DNA of 64,000 nucleotides from Sapria himalayana. Lineage: Eukaryota > Streptophyta > Magnoliopsida > Malpighiales > Rafflesiaceae. The DNA lies in contig JAREIK010002254.1 of the NCBI GenBank assembly GCA_029783825.1, forward strand, positions 1,581,169 through 1,645,168. The letters run 5' to 3'. Position numbers and translations under genes: made by a program. A model generated the notes under the pieces. It searched no databases, had not been told where the DNA came from, and saw only the letters and a list, made by a program, of their open reading frames with translations. This document shows, in pieces, positions 24,216 to 35,174 of the stretch (position 1 is the first letter of the stretch; each line of letters opens with the position of its first letter).

Positions 24216-24364
24216 AACCTTTAGATCTTAGTAGATCTAGTCAGATCTATGCTCAATCTTAAGAAATTTATGAGAAATAGTTAGGTTTTCAGAGAACGCC
24301 TATTCTGGAGAGATTAGATTTGAATATTATTCAAAAATAATCTCGATCTCAGTTATGTATCGAA

Positions 24365-24376
24365 GCTCTGATACCA
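24365..24376 (-). other. Primer-binding site of the copia element
   Basis: GCTCTGATACCA on the plus strand is TGGTATCAGAGC on the element strand, which pairs with the 3' end of plant initiator methionine tRNA. It lies three bases inside the 5' LTR (starting at 24380). Confidence 0.93.
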
Positions 24377-24379
24377 CAA

Positions 24380-24704
24380 TGTTGTTTTAGAACAACTATT
24401 CCATATTTAAAACAAGGAATTCTCAAGAAAAGAAGCACAGAACAGAGAAGAAGGAGAAGAGCAGAAGAGAAGAAGGAGAGGAGAGAATCACGCAGCAGGA
24501 AACCAAAATCAAAACACTTAGTAAAAAATTGTTCAGCCAGCAGCTAGGTCAAAAAAACAAACAGCTTTTATATCCATCCGATAATTAAAAACAAAAAGAA
24601 TTAATTAAAGAAATACTTTACAGCAATAAATTGATAATTGCTTATTAAGGGCATAGTGGTAATTTCACTCTAATCGGCTCAACTTAATAAACAGCCCGTC
24701 AACA
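24380..24704 (-). repeat. 5' LTR of the complete copia element
   Basis: It is 325 bp, with TG...CA ends and the same internal order as the left LTR. It should hold the promoter and poly(A) signals, but I cannot point to a defined TATA box with confidence. Confidence 0.95.
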
Positions 24705-24939
24705 GGTTTCAACCGGGCCGGGCCGGCCCGGCCCGGCCCCGCACGAGGCACGGCACAGTTCAACAGTGCCTAGGCTGGCCCGGCACGGAAATTTTTTGTG
24801 CCCGGGCTCGTGCCGTGCCGACCACAGCACTATCATGTCATGTCGTGCCGAAGCCAACCGGGCCTCATGCCGTGCTTGGCCCGGTATGGTACCGTGACCC
24901 GTTGGCACGGTACCATGCCCAAATCAAATTTTTTTTTAA

Positions 24940-25256
24940 AATTAGAGTTTCGGGCGCGCCGAAATCTTAATTCATTTTTTAAATTAGGGTTTCGGGCGCA
25001 CCGAAATCCTAATTCATTTTTTAAATTAGGGTTTCGGGCATGCGAAATCCTAATTTTTTTTAAAATTAGGGTTGCGAGCACATCAAAATCCTAATTTTTA
25101 AAAAAAATTAAGGTTTCGGGCGCACTGAAATCCTATTTTTTTTAAATTAGGGTTTTGGGCGCACCAAAATCATAATTTTTTTTAATTTAGGGTTTCGGGT
25201 GCGCCGAAACCCTAATTTTTTTTTAAATTTAGGGTTCGGCCCGATGGGCCGAACCC
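24940..25256. repeat. Tandem array of eight palindromic units with telo-box-like motifs
   Basis: Eight units of about 31-34 bp sit about 41 bp apart, near 24941, 24982, 25024, 25064, 25107, 25145, 25184 and 25226. Each is an imperfect palindrome of the form AATTAGGGTTTCGGGCGC...CGAAAtCCTAATT, separated by T-rich or A-rich spacers, so every unit can fold into a hairpin. TTAGGGTTT occurs in units 2, 3, 6 and 7, and AAACCCTAA once in unit 7; these match the plant telo-box. The array lies inside the hAT-like GC-rich fragment. Short open frames across it on both strands are by-products of the repeat. Confidence 0.9.
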
Positions 25257-25389
25257 GGCGGATCGTGACGCTGGCCCATGCCGGGCTGAACCCCACAAAA
25301 ACCATGCTGGGCCAAGCACGGCACGGTACAATAAGTCTAAGTTTTTGGTTTTCCTAAAAAAAAATCATAGATATTATCTATGAGTGTGC

Positions 25390-26890
25390 AACCACAACTT
25401 CATATTTGTTGGCCATAAATAGATAGCTGCACAATTTTTTCAAAGTCATAAGAGGGTTAAGACAAGTGGGCCCCCTCTCTCCTTATCTCTTTATAATATG
25501 TTTAAAATACTTATCTAGGCAGCTAAAAAAAGCAATAACTTAGGAGGAATTCTCATTCCACCCAAGTTGTGCTTCTCTAAAAATCATTCATTTAATGTAT
25601 GCAAATGATTTAATTATATTCTTTATAGGATACTCAACCTCTATTGGCATCATTATGGAGGCTCTAAAAAAATTCACAACAGCCTCTATTCTGAATATTA
25701 ACTCCTACAAATCAAATATCTTTTTTGAATGAGTGGGGAAGAATATAAATAAAGAGATTATGGGAAAATCTAGATTTCTAACGGGTACTCTTCCATTTAT
25801 ATTTCTTAATCGTCCCTCTATTGACTAATCATCTTATAATTTCGTAGTTCTCTAATTTATTGGCTAAGATTACTTTAGTCATTCATTAATGGGCTGACAA
25901 TATTTTGTCTATTGCTGGAAGATTAGAGTTACTATGTAATGTCATATAAAGAATAAAAATATATTGGTTTTTTATATTCCTTTTGCCTACATCTATAATT
26001 AATGTGAAAGAGAGTGCATGCCGAAGATTCTTATGGTGTAGTCCTAAAATAAAAAGATACATACCCAAAGTTTCATAGAGAAAAATGTGGATGTCCACCT
26101 TCCTTGGTGGGCTGGGTATACTAAACCTTATTATTTGGAGCCAAGTTTTTTTTTGTTAAAACACTATAGAGAATCAATAGAAAGGAGGACTAAGTTTGGA
26201 TAAAGCGGGTTCATTATTTCTACCTTAATTCCCAAATTATTTGGGATTATCATATATCCAAGATGGATCCTCCCTTTTGGAAATCCCTAATTTTAGTTAG
26301 GGATATCCTGAATAATAAAATAGGAAAAAAAAACCATGCCAAACAAATCCCAAAGAATTGGGAAAATAATGGAAAAATCATATTTGACCCATATAATTAC
26401 CTTAATGGAAACAACTTAAAAAAGAAAAAGTCTTGGACAAACACAATATAGATAAAAAAACTTGTGTCCAAGCATGTGATAAACCTATGAATGTTAAATA
26501 CGGAAAGCTCAGACCCAAAGATCAACTATTCTCCTCACCAAAAAAATATGAACTGCGAATTCTGCACATGTGCATAATCTATAGAACACATATTCGTTTA
26601 ATGTAATTATACGAGAAGTGTGTGGTACAAACTAAATAATTGGACGGAAATTTTGAAAAGTATGGAATCCATTTCATCGGCATTCAAAGATATGAAGAAG
26701 TATTATGCAACAAACATACTCAAGAATAATATCAAGGCAACTCTTGCACCAACTGTATACTATATATGTAGAGAAAAATATCAAAGATGCATCGAAAGAA
26801 AGTCCCAAGATGCTGAAAGTTTAGTTAGAAAAATAAACAATGAGGTTTACATTGTTTTTAGCAAACAATGAAATAATTTGAATTTTTTTA
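25390..26890 (+). pseudogene. LINE (non-LTR) retrotransposon 3' fragment: RT, C-terminal region
   Basis: From 25451 one frame reads RGLRQVGPLSPYLF, then after one stop IHLMYANDLIIFF, where the catalytic [FY]ADD reads YAND, then IMEALKKFTTASILNINSYKS and KSRFLTGTLPFIFL. This is the classic order of plant L1-type RT. Further along, in shifted frames, come WADNILSIAGRLELL (about 25890), CRRFLWC (about 26020) and the zf-RVT-like part around 26200-26330 (LDKAGSLFLP, then WDYHIS, MDPPFWKSLILVRDIL). The end at 26610-26880 (APTVYYICREKYQRCIE...) matches the usual last part of ORF2. The 5' part is missing and no poly(A) tail is obvious. Confidence 0.85.
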
Positions 26891-28539
26891 GGATGTATAC
26901 AAATTTTTGATATTGAATATCATTACTTATAAAAAAATGTTTTAATCCTTGATATTTTTTTTCTCATTCGTTGATTTTAACTTTTTCCACATTTCATCTG
27001 CTTTTGTGATAGCAAAGATGTGGTGGAATTTTTTTTTTATAACTTATTATCTCCATGTGGCATTAGCTTATATTATAATTTATTTCAATTAGCTTCATTC
27101 CAATTTTTTTGGCTTTGAATCATTGATAGACTATTCAAGTAAGGTATTCATCATTAAAATAACGACAATTTTATTTTATACGATTAATAAATGGATAATT
27201 CCAACCTAATTATACCGAGTACATTATTTTCTTCATCTATCTTGAAAATAAAATAATCTAGTCTCTAAAATAAAAATGCCAAAAAGCACAATTAAAAACT
27301 TACTTTAAATACAATTATTGGGGGCCAACCAAGATTCAACTTAAAAATCAATAATTGTGTTGAAATTTTTTTTTGGTTCAATCATATTAATTAATTTAGC
27401 ATTAGTTTTTAAAAATCTTTTAATTTTTATTATTAAATAATTTGCTAAAAACATGTAGTAGATTCTAAATAAATTTTTAGGTTTACAAATTTTATGTTTG
27501 AAATATGAATATATATATATATATATATAACTATAAAATACCGCCACAACCACACACAATTATAAATAAATTTGCAACCCCCAAAATTGCCAAAATATTC
27601 ATACTATTAAAACACATAATTTAGAATATCTCAAAATCCATATAATATTCATGAGGACACGATACATCTTGAACACTACATGAATCTTGCATGAATAATT
27701 ATTTCATGAATATTGCACAAACACTATATGTCCATCACACGGATTTCACATGTATCTTGATTCATCATCTACAAGTCCTCAAATAAAAGAGATGAGAAGT
27801 AAAACCTCCTTCTCAATTATAATTTAGAATTTTATCACAGAAAAAAAAATATTAAAAACATAATAAAACTAATGATTTTCGAGTTACATAAATGAAATAA
27901 AAAACATGCTAAGACATACATGCATAAAAAAAATTTTCTGAAAGATCACAATCCACGTTACTTTTAAATTTCCTTAATTATGCATTAAATTATTTCACCT
28001 TTTTTGTTTTCGCATGTCTCTGTTTTATCTTATTTTTGAGTGTGTCCGAATGAAGTTTTATGATAAAAAAAGTTATCATTTAATTTTAAATGTAAATTAT
28101 AACCCATTAAATGAGAGTACTTATACTCTCATTTAAATGTAAATTTACCTGAAAACTAAAACCAAACAAAAATTAAAAATTACTTAAAACAAAAATAAAA
28201 CAATCTTTTAAGCTCTAAACCTGAGCATACCCAATAGACATTAAAGGATTTGTGTTTTGATTTACAAAATATAAAATATTTGAAAAAGATAACTTTAGAA
28301 AATAAAAAAATGTACAGAAATGTAAAATAATTGTGTTTAATACTTTAGTGCACTTAAAATTAGAAAACCAATTTTGCCACTCAATAAACACGACACCAAT
28401 TAAAAAAAATATAAAAAAATATAAATAAACTTTTTACTCATGTTGTACTAGTCAACACAACAATTGAGATTCAAACACAAATATTTCAATTTATTACGGT
28501 CCTACCACCGATCTACACAAAACAACCCATATTTGCTTG

Positions 28540-28540
<1 letters not shown>
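26890..28540. other. AT-rich intergenic sequence
   Basis: About 1.6 kb without a supportable gene. It contains a short AT run near 27508-27530 and a small perfect inverted repeat at 28107-28136. Open frames are low-complexity. Confidence 0.6.
28107..28136. repeat. Perfect 13-bp inverted repeat with 4-base loop
   Basis: TTAAATGAGAGTA (28107-28119), loop CTTA, then TACTCTCATTTAA (28124-28136). No run of T follows that would suggest a terminator, and no gene is near. Confidence 0.85.
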
Positions 28541-28542
<2 letters not shown>

Positions 28543-28609
<67 letters not shown>

Positions 28610-28660
28610 TGTGAGTGTGAGTGAGTGTGTGTGTATGTATGTATTTATTTATTTATTTAT
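28543..28660. repeat. Long (AT)32 microsatellite followed by GTGA/GT and TTTA runs
   Basis: The AT run covers 28543-28606, then GAGTGTGAGTGTGAG and GT units, then about four TTTA units to 28660. A similar AT then TTTA order occurs at 17205-17270. Confidence 0.95.
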
Positions 28661-28759
28661 ATATTTATGAAATTACATATATTTATGTATAAATATATAC
28701 AAAAATATAAAATAAATTTATTTATATTAAATATTTTCGGAAACATGTATAATTTATTG

Positions 28760-28840
28760 TTTGTAGTTCGGTTATTGATGATATTTTATAAATTGGAACA
28801 AGTGGGTTCGAATCTCACTTATGACATTGACTATTATCAC
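28760..28840 (+). repeat. tRNA-like fragment (possible SINE remnant)
   Basis: GTGGGTTCGAATCTCAC at 28802-28818 is a well-formed T-arm and B-box sequence with a 5-bp stem (one G-T pair). About 35 bases upstream is TAGTTCGGTTATTGATG, where the A box and D-arm of a tRNA should be. The acceptor and anticodon stems are not convincing, so a tRNA-derived SINE remnant fits better than a functional tRNA gene. Confidence 0.4.
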
Positions 28841-29044
28841 ATGATTCAAAATTTTATTTAATATTTTTATGGGTGAATATGTTTCAGGGTACTCCGCTGA
28901 AAATATTTAAAAATTTAAAACTAATCTTTTAATATTTGAAAAAAAAGCACCAAACTTTTAAGAAATTGAAATTTGGGGCACTCTATTACGTTAATCCTAT
29001 ATTACCCTTCATCAAAATTAATATGCCCTCGTTCTCTCCCTTCG

Positions 29045-29570
29045 GGCCTCGCCCTATTCCATTGACGAGCTCGATGAAGTTCATTGTCATACTTTCACTC
29101 TAGGCTAAGTCCATGACATCGTGGTTGAGCTCGATGGAGCTCTCGGTCGAGCTTGATGCTAAGCTCCTAGAGCACGACGAAGAGCTCTTAGAGCTCATCA
29201 TCGAGCTACAAAAGCTGACAGGAGCCCCACGATCTCTAGGAGCTCGGTGTAAAGCTCCAAGACCTAGTGGGAGCTCGTCAAGCTCCATCTACCTCAACCA
29301 CGAGTTCCTAGACCTTGATGGAGCTTGATAGAGCTCGACAACAAGCTCTTGGAACTTGATGTAGCTCGTGGTCGAGCTCGATGGAGCTCGACCGGCTCCC
29401 ATCAAGTTATGGAGTCCGATGATCAGCTCGAGAAGCTCAAAGACAAGCTCCATCGAGCTTGAGGAGCTCGACGAGGAGCTCTAGGAGTTCGTGGTTGAGC
29501 TAGATGGAGTTCAACGGGCTCCTGTCAGCTCTTGGAGTTCGACGCTGAACTCCATCAAGCACGTGGTCAA
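29045..29570. repeat. GAGCTC-rich degenerate repeat block
   Basis: Roughly 500 bp of GC-rich sequence built from AGCTCGATGG, GAGCTCGA, TCGAGCTC and AAGCTCC variants. I count about a dozen GAGCTC palindromes. Reading frames on both strands become open as a result (for example 29113-29328 plus and 29288-29100 minus) with Leu/Glu/Ser-rich content; I do not regard them as genes. Confidence 0.85.
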
Positions 29571-29579
29571 ATCTCATCT

Positions 29580-29705
29580 TGCACGAGATGGTATGAATCT
29601 TGTGTCTTGCTAGGCACAACACAAAAAGAGTTCAAATGGTCAGGCATGTCTCATTTGGCACACAGAATGTGAGGTTGTATTGGGTTGTATCAGGCCATGC
29701 CGATT
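29580..29705. mobile_element. hAT-like subterminal fragment
   Basis: The stretch GCATGTCTCATTTGGC, followed by 'gtgaggttgtattgggttgtat', closely resembles 18865-18930. It adjoins the GAGCTC block. It looks like one more piece of the GC-rich hAT end family, without recognisable terminal repeats. Confidence 0.3.
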
Positions 29706-31359
29706 TTAAAGATGATCTAATTTTATTTGTTTTTTTTGGCTGAAATTTTAAATTCAAATAATATATTTTACTTTTTTTTATATTTTAATTTGTTATTTAA
29801 ATATTTTTTAAATATTATATTTAAAAAATTTTAAAAAGAAATATATAATTTAATAAAAATTAAACATTTACATTCCATATTTGAGTTTATTCGACTTTTA
29901 AATTAATAAAAAAATCATTTTAAAATAAAATTAGAATATCATACAAATGCTGAATGATATATATTTATAAATTAAAATATGATAAAATAAAACATAACTC
30001 ATAAAATAATAAGTGTAATATAATAATAGTGCATAAATTATAATAAAATAAGTAAATGATGAAATAAATCATGGTGCATAAATCATTAGATTGTAATCTT
30101 TTAAACAAAATCTAAAATCACATTAATAATCAATTAGTATTAGAGGTGTACTGAATGATATATATTGTGTCAATTTTTTATCGATATTCTAAAATTTTTT
30201 ATTTTATATTATTTTAAAGTGCATCCATACTATTAGAGTTAGCTCAATTTTTTTTTTATTTTTTAGATGGAAAATGAGTTTAAGTCAATATAATTAAAAA
30301 AATTAGTTTTAGTCTAAGATCTTTTGTTAGGGTTTTCATCATTATCTACATCTACTTCAATTTCAACATCATTACCATTATATTTACTATCCGTCATTTT
30401 TAAAAAATATTTCTATTTATAAAAAAAATTATAAAATTAATTTAAATTAAAAACTCAAAAAAAAAAACCATAATAACTTTGTTGTAAAATTTTCCAACTC
30501 AAGTCTCAACTAAACTTTTCGGACTCTAATTGTAATTTGAAAGTTGCACCATATATGTTATAGCACGTACATATAAGCCTAAGCTGTAAAGTAAATAATA
30601 AAAAAATTCGTAAAAAAAAATTATATTTATAAATTCTCAAATTTAGTCAGTGAAGATTGGAGGAGAGGACAGAAAAGTGAGTTTGATGATTAAGAAGATA
30701 ACATTTAAAATGAAAATTTTAAATTTTATAATCTCTAATTATAGAGATTTGAAAATAATAAAAAAAAAATATTCTTTTTTATTTTTTATAATTTTTTTAT
30801 TTATTTATGCTTGAAATCTGACAACCATCGGATTTCTGGCTTTAGCATTTAGAAATAATTTGATGGCTATAAAGGCAGTGAGACTGTGAGAGTGAGAGGC
30901 CGTGCCTGTTTACGTGGTTAGGTTTTAATTTTTTTAAAAACCCCTACCCCATAAGGTGGTTACTTGACGAGATATTACCCATGAACCAAAACTCACCATG
31001 TCTGGTCCCATTTCACCAGGCCAAAAAATTGAAGCATCCCTCTCAACTCTCTAACTCATTACTACCATGTGAAGAAATCATTGTGGTAGTCTAATAATTT
31101 CTCTTAGCTCTACTTGATTTGTATGTTAGTTAAAATACTGAGGAGATTTGTATTTTAGTATATCAAATAAAAAATATTTTAGTTTTTTGCACTAAATATT
31201 TTATAATTATAAAAAATACACCACATTTTAAAATAATTAAGTTTCAATGCATTAAAATTCAACAATCAGATTTTACCATCCGAAATTTGGAAAAATAAAA
31301 TAAAATTTGATTTAATTAATTTTAAAACTATTAGAAACCAATAAACCAATTAATGCTAC

Positions 31360-31440
31360 AAAGGGGCCAATGTGAGATTCTAACCTAGATCATTCACTTG
31401 CTAAAAACACAACAAATCACTAGGTTACAAAATTATTATA
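31360..31440 (-). repeat. tRNA-like fragment on the minus strand (possible SINE remnant)
   Basis: The plus-strand text GTGAGATTCTAACCTAG is GGTTAGAATCTCAC on the minus strand, close to a B box, and an A-box-like TAACCTAGTGATTTG follows in the correct direction at the right distance. It resembles the fragment at 28760-28840. No complete cloverleaf is visible. Confidence 0.3.
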
Positions 31441-32910
31441 ACTTAAGAAACAAATCAAATATTTATCAAAATAAACACACACGCACATTATTATAAATAA
31501 CTATATATATATATATATAGTTATTTGGGTCTACCATTTAATATGTGTGTGTGTGTGTTTAATTTGGGTCTACCTTTGAAAATAGTCAAAGTGCATGCAA
31601 ACTAAATCGGACACTCAATGTGAATAAAAAAAATATGTAAGAGAAAATTATTTTAGTTTGACCATTACATGTATTTAGTAAATTTTAGGCTAGTTGTCAT
31701 TTTTTTTAGAATTATTTATTTTTATTAAAAAACATAAAAAAATATTGAAATGTTTTTGAATTTTACGAAATAGAAAAGCAAAATAATTTTATGATATGCC
31801 ATGGACAAAATATTTTAATTTTGGGAACTAAAATTTTTTATTTCAAATATGGTAAAACATATTCCAAACTCAAAAATATTTCACATCAACTCACTCATAC
31901 TTCAAAATAGATTCCACATCACTCAAAAAAAAATCTATCAACATCACCTTTTATATAGATATTGTTATATATATATATATATATATAAAATAGTATATGT
32001 TTGTGTGTGTGTGTGTGTGTGTCTATCAATATATGTTGGCATAGATAGAGTTGTATATGTGTTAATTAATTTGTTTGCAATTTCAAATATTTTAAGTTAT
32101 ATCCAGTTAATTTTACCAAAATATTGTGGATGCCAAAACATTTCAAATTTCATAGATATATTCTATCCAAATTACATGAAAAATATATTTTTTTTAAATG
32201 TCCAAACACACACACACCCACCCAACTCACATTTTAAATTCAGATATCCCATATATATATATTCTGCCCAAAATAAAATATATACATTTACACTCAACAA
32301 TATCATACCGAAATAATAATCTAGATTACAATTAAAACATGTCCACACTTATGTTAAAGTATGGTCTTGAACACATGAGCATCTTATTAAAACCAACACG
32401 AACACCCACACATCATCCGCTCCAACACAATGCATGAACATCAAACCTTATCAGCATGCCCTCATATATAGAAAAATTTTTTAGAAAAACTATCATATAG
32501 GAGCATCCCAATCCCAAAACAAGTTTGCTACCTTATAACCTTACAAAACATAAAATAGGAAAGGAGATATCCCCTTGGCACGCGAACCAAAAAAGGTAAC
32601 TTGTTTTATTGGCTATCCTATTTTTAGGCCTATCCCTCTATACTATGGCATCAATGATATAAGTGTGAGTACATAGACCAGCAACGACTGCAATAGTAGC
32701 TAAGGTAGCGACAACTGTGCCAAGTATTGAGCACTTAATGACATTCATGCCTAGCAACCATGCATGGAAACTATGCATATGACAAAAACCATGCTAGCCA
32801 TGGCAGCCACGCCATGGTTTCCATGCCAGTGTATACAACATTACCGACCCCAAAAAATAAATAGCCCATTTTCAAAAAATGGACTCAATTTTCGGGAAAA
32901 GAAAAGTAGT

Positions 32911-32936
32911 CCCCCCCCCCCCCCCCCCCCCCCCCC
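32911..32936. repeat. Homopolymer of 26 cytosines
   Basis: An uninterrupted C26 run in otherwise AT-rich DNA. It could form i-motif or, on the other strand, G-quadruplex structures. Its true length may be uncertain because such runs are hard to sequence. Confidence 0.9.
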
Positions 32937-33239
32937 TAAAGTCTTGCCTTTTATTTTCAAAAAATGAGTTTTTATAATTAAAATAGCTTAACCATTTATT
33001 TTAAAATGCTATTTTACTCACATTAAATTAGAACACTTATCTCTCATTTAAATTAATAAATATTAAAATAGAAACTAAAACATAACTAAATTAAACCAAA
33101 AAGACCATTCTGCCGAACCCATGAAGACCCAACACTATATTATGTATATTTATACACAACAATATATGAGTGAGTGTGTGTGTGTGTATAAGTGTGCATT
33201 AGTATGTGTAGAGTGGCATATATGGTCATTTATGCATTT

Positions 33240-35030
33240 TCTTGTTACTATATATGATAGTTTTTTTCACTCTCTCCCCTCCAATGATAGTTTTTGACAA
33301 ACCTAACAATTTCCGAGAGAAATTGATTTAATTTTTGACACACATGAAACTCACTAGTTTATCAAGTTTTAATTTATCTAACTTGATTGGTTGTGTATGT
33401 AAAATGATTATTACTTTAAGCTATCATTTGCTTAACTTGTTTGAAAAAATTATCAAATAATCTAAGAAGCCAACCAATATTTATTTTAGTGAAATTTCTA
33501 GTTCTTTTATAATTAATGATTTTGTTTTATTATTAAAAGTAATTTAAGGTAATCTAAGAATCATGTGAAAATATACACAAAAACTAACATATCATATTTC
33601 ATATGAACTTTGAAGTTAAATGTGTGTTAGCAAGAATAATACTAAGATGATTAATCAAATAGATAGTTTTTGTATTTTATTAGTATATTAGAATTCATGA
33701 CTTGATGTGCTGGCAAATGCCTTTGTCACAAGAAGTAGATCTCTGATTCGAAATTCATCAGATATAATCTCTTTAATGATTTTATTTGGGCAATATCATT
33801 GTCATTGATGTTTTATCTTTTTATTATATATGATAGTTTTTTTTCCAAACATTCTTTTCATTGATGGTTTATCTTTTTACTATATATGATAGTGTTTTTG
33901 GAAAATATCTTTGTCATTGATGCTTTATCTTGTTACTATATTTGATAGTTTTCTTGGAAAATATCTATCATTAATATTTTTTCTTGTTATTATATATGAT
34001 ATTTTTTTCTTTCCCTCCCCTCCAATGATAGTTTTGACATACTTAACAATTTACAAGAGAAATTGATATAATTTTTGACGCCAATGATGCTCTCTTGTTT
34101 ATCAAGTTTTTATTGAATCTAATTTGATTGGTTGTGTATGTAAAATGATTATTATTTTAAGTTATCTTTTTCTCAACTTGTTTGAAAGAAATCTTAACTA
34201 ATCTAAGAAGCCAATCAATATTCATTTTAGTGAAATTGCAAGTTCTTTTATAATTAATGTGTTTTTTATTATTAAAAGTAATTTAAGGTAATCTAAAAAT
34301 CAAATGGAAAATTACACAAAACTAACATATAATATTTCATATCAACTTCAAAGTTAAGTGTATTTTTGAAATATTAGTAGTAAGATGATTAATCACCTAG
34401 AAAGATTTTTTATTTCATACGTGTATTAGAAGTCATGACTTGATGTGATGAAAAATATCTTTTTCATTGATGTTTTATCTTGTAATTATATATGATAATA
34501 TTTTTGCCAAATATCTTTTACATTGATGCTTTATCTTGTTACTATATATGATAGTTTTTTTGGCAAATATCTTTGTCATTGATGCTTTATATTGTTGCTA
34601 TAAATTTCATAGTTTTTTTCTCTGATTCAAAATTCATCATATACAATCTCAATGATGATTTTTTTTGGCAAAAATCTGTCATTAATGTTTTATCTTGTTA
34701 TTATATATGATAGTTTTTTTGACAAATATCTTTTTCATTGATGCATTATCTGTTTACTTTATATAATTGTTTTTTTGGCAAATATCTTTGTCATTGAAGG
34801 TTTATCTTGTTAATATAAATTTCATGGTTTTTTTCTCTGATTCCAGATTCATCAAATACACTCTTTGATGATTTTTTTTTTGGAAAATATCATTGTCATG
34901 TATTATCTTGTTATTATTTATCATAGTTTTTTTGCCAAATATCTTATTTATTGATGCTTTATCTTGTTACTATATATAATTGTTTTCTTGGTTAATTTCT
35001 TTGTCATTAATCATGTGATAGGTAGGAGCA
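33240..35030. repeat. Compound tandem repeat: about 740-bp duplication plus internal minisatellite
   Basis: The block starting near 33240 (CTCTCCCCTCCAATGATAG onward) is repeated near 34005, offset about 741 bp. Shared text includes TTGATTGGTTGTGTATGTAA, TAATCTAAGAAGCCAA and the 'tcatgacttgatgtg' part. Each block ends in a minisatellite of about 55-60-bp units with the core 'tttgtcattgatgctttatcttgttactatatatgatag' (33790-34000 and 34460-35020), with at least ten unit copies. No coding content is seen. Confidence 0.85.
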
Positions 35031-35174
35031 AGATGCCTTTGTGTTGCACGATTAATGTTTATCTTTGTTTTGACCTTTTGTAGCACAATTAATATTTATC
35101 TTTGTTTTGACTTTTTGTTGCTTAAATGGCAGATACATGCATGTAAATTAGTAAAATGAGTGATTTATTATATC

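Larger units (their letters stand above)
19665..24704 (-). mobile_element. Complete Ty1/copia retrotransposon with LTRs and target duplication
   Basis: The element is 5040 bp, read on the minus strand. LTRs of 324 and 325 bp start TGTTGTTTTAG and end CCCGTCAACA. GGTTT flanks both sides (19660-19664 and 24705-24709), a 5-bp target duplication typical of LTR elements. A polypurine tract, a tRNA-iMet type primer site and a gag-protease-integrase-RT-RNase H order confirm a copia element. By hand count the LTRs differ at about 12 substitutions and one indel, roughly 4 percent, so it is much younger than every other element here. Five in-frame stops and an altered RT site show that this copy is inactive. 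Confidence 0.96.
19656..25340 (+). mobile_element. hAT-like (Ac-type) transposon fragment split by a copia insertion
   Basis: Removing the copia element and one copy of its GGTTT duplication joins TAGAGGTTT (19656-19664) to CAACCGGGCCGG (from 24710). The junction reads TAGAGGTTTCAACCGGG, which matches 14 of 17 positions of the hAT terminus at 35175 (TAGTGGTGTCAAACGGG). The next 600 bp (24710-25340) are very rich in GGGCC, GCACGG and GGTACCGTG motifs, as in subterminal regions of Ac-like hAT elements of plants. No transposase and no right terminus are visible, so only one end is preserved. Confidence 0.6.
29705..33200. other. AT-rich intergenic region with microsatellites
   Basis: About 3.5 kb with no supportable gene. 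It includes AT and GT runs at 31503-31559, AT at 31966-31987 with GT at 31998-32022, CA near 32206-32222, a 26-C run at 32911 and a GT run near 33176-33187. The 155-codon open frame at 31849-32316 is interrupted by these microsatellites and has no recognisable domain. Confidence 0.55.

Noticed and set aside
24699..25094. Overlapping open frames on both strands
   Set aside because: They arise from GC-rich hAT subterminal repeats and the palindromic array. The repeated peptide FFKLGFRA mirrors the DNA repeat.
30290..30400. Minus-strand peptide beginning MTDSKYNGNDVEIEVDVDND, reminiscent of the acidic start of some hAT transposases
   Set aside because: It is short and acidic low-complexity, with no downstream BED zinc finger or transposase blocks. 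The similarity is too weak to annotate.
31849..32316. 155-codon open frame on the plus strand
   Set aside because: It runs through AT and GT microsatellites and has no conserved motif. The Ile-Tyr and Cys-Val repeats come from the microsatellites.
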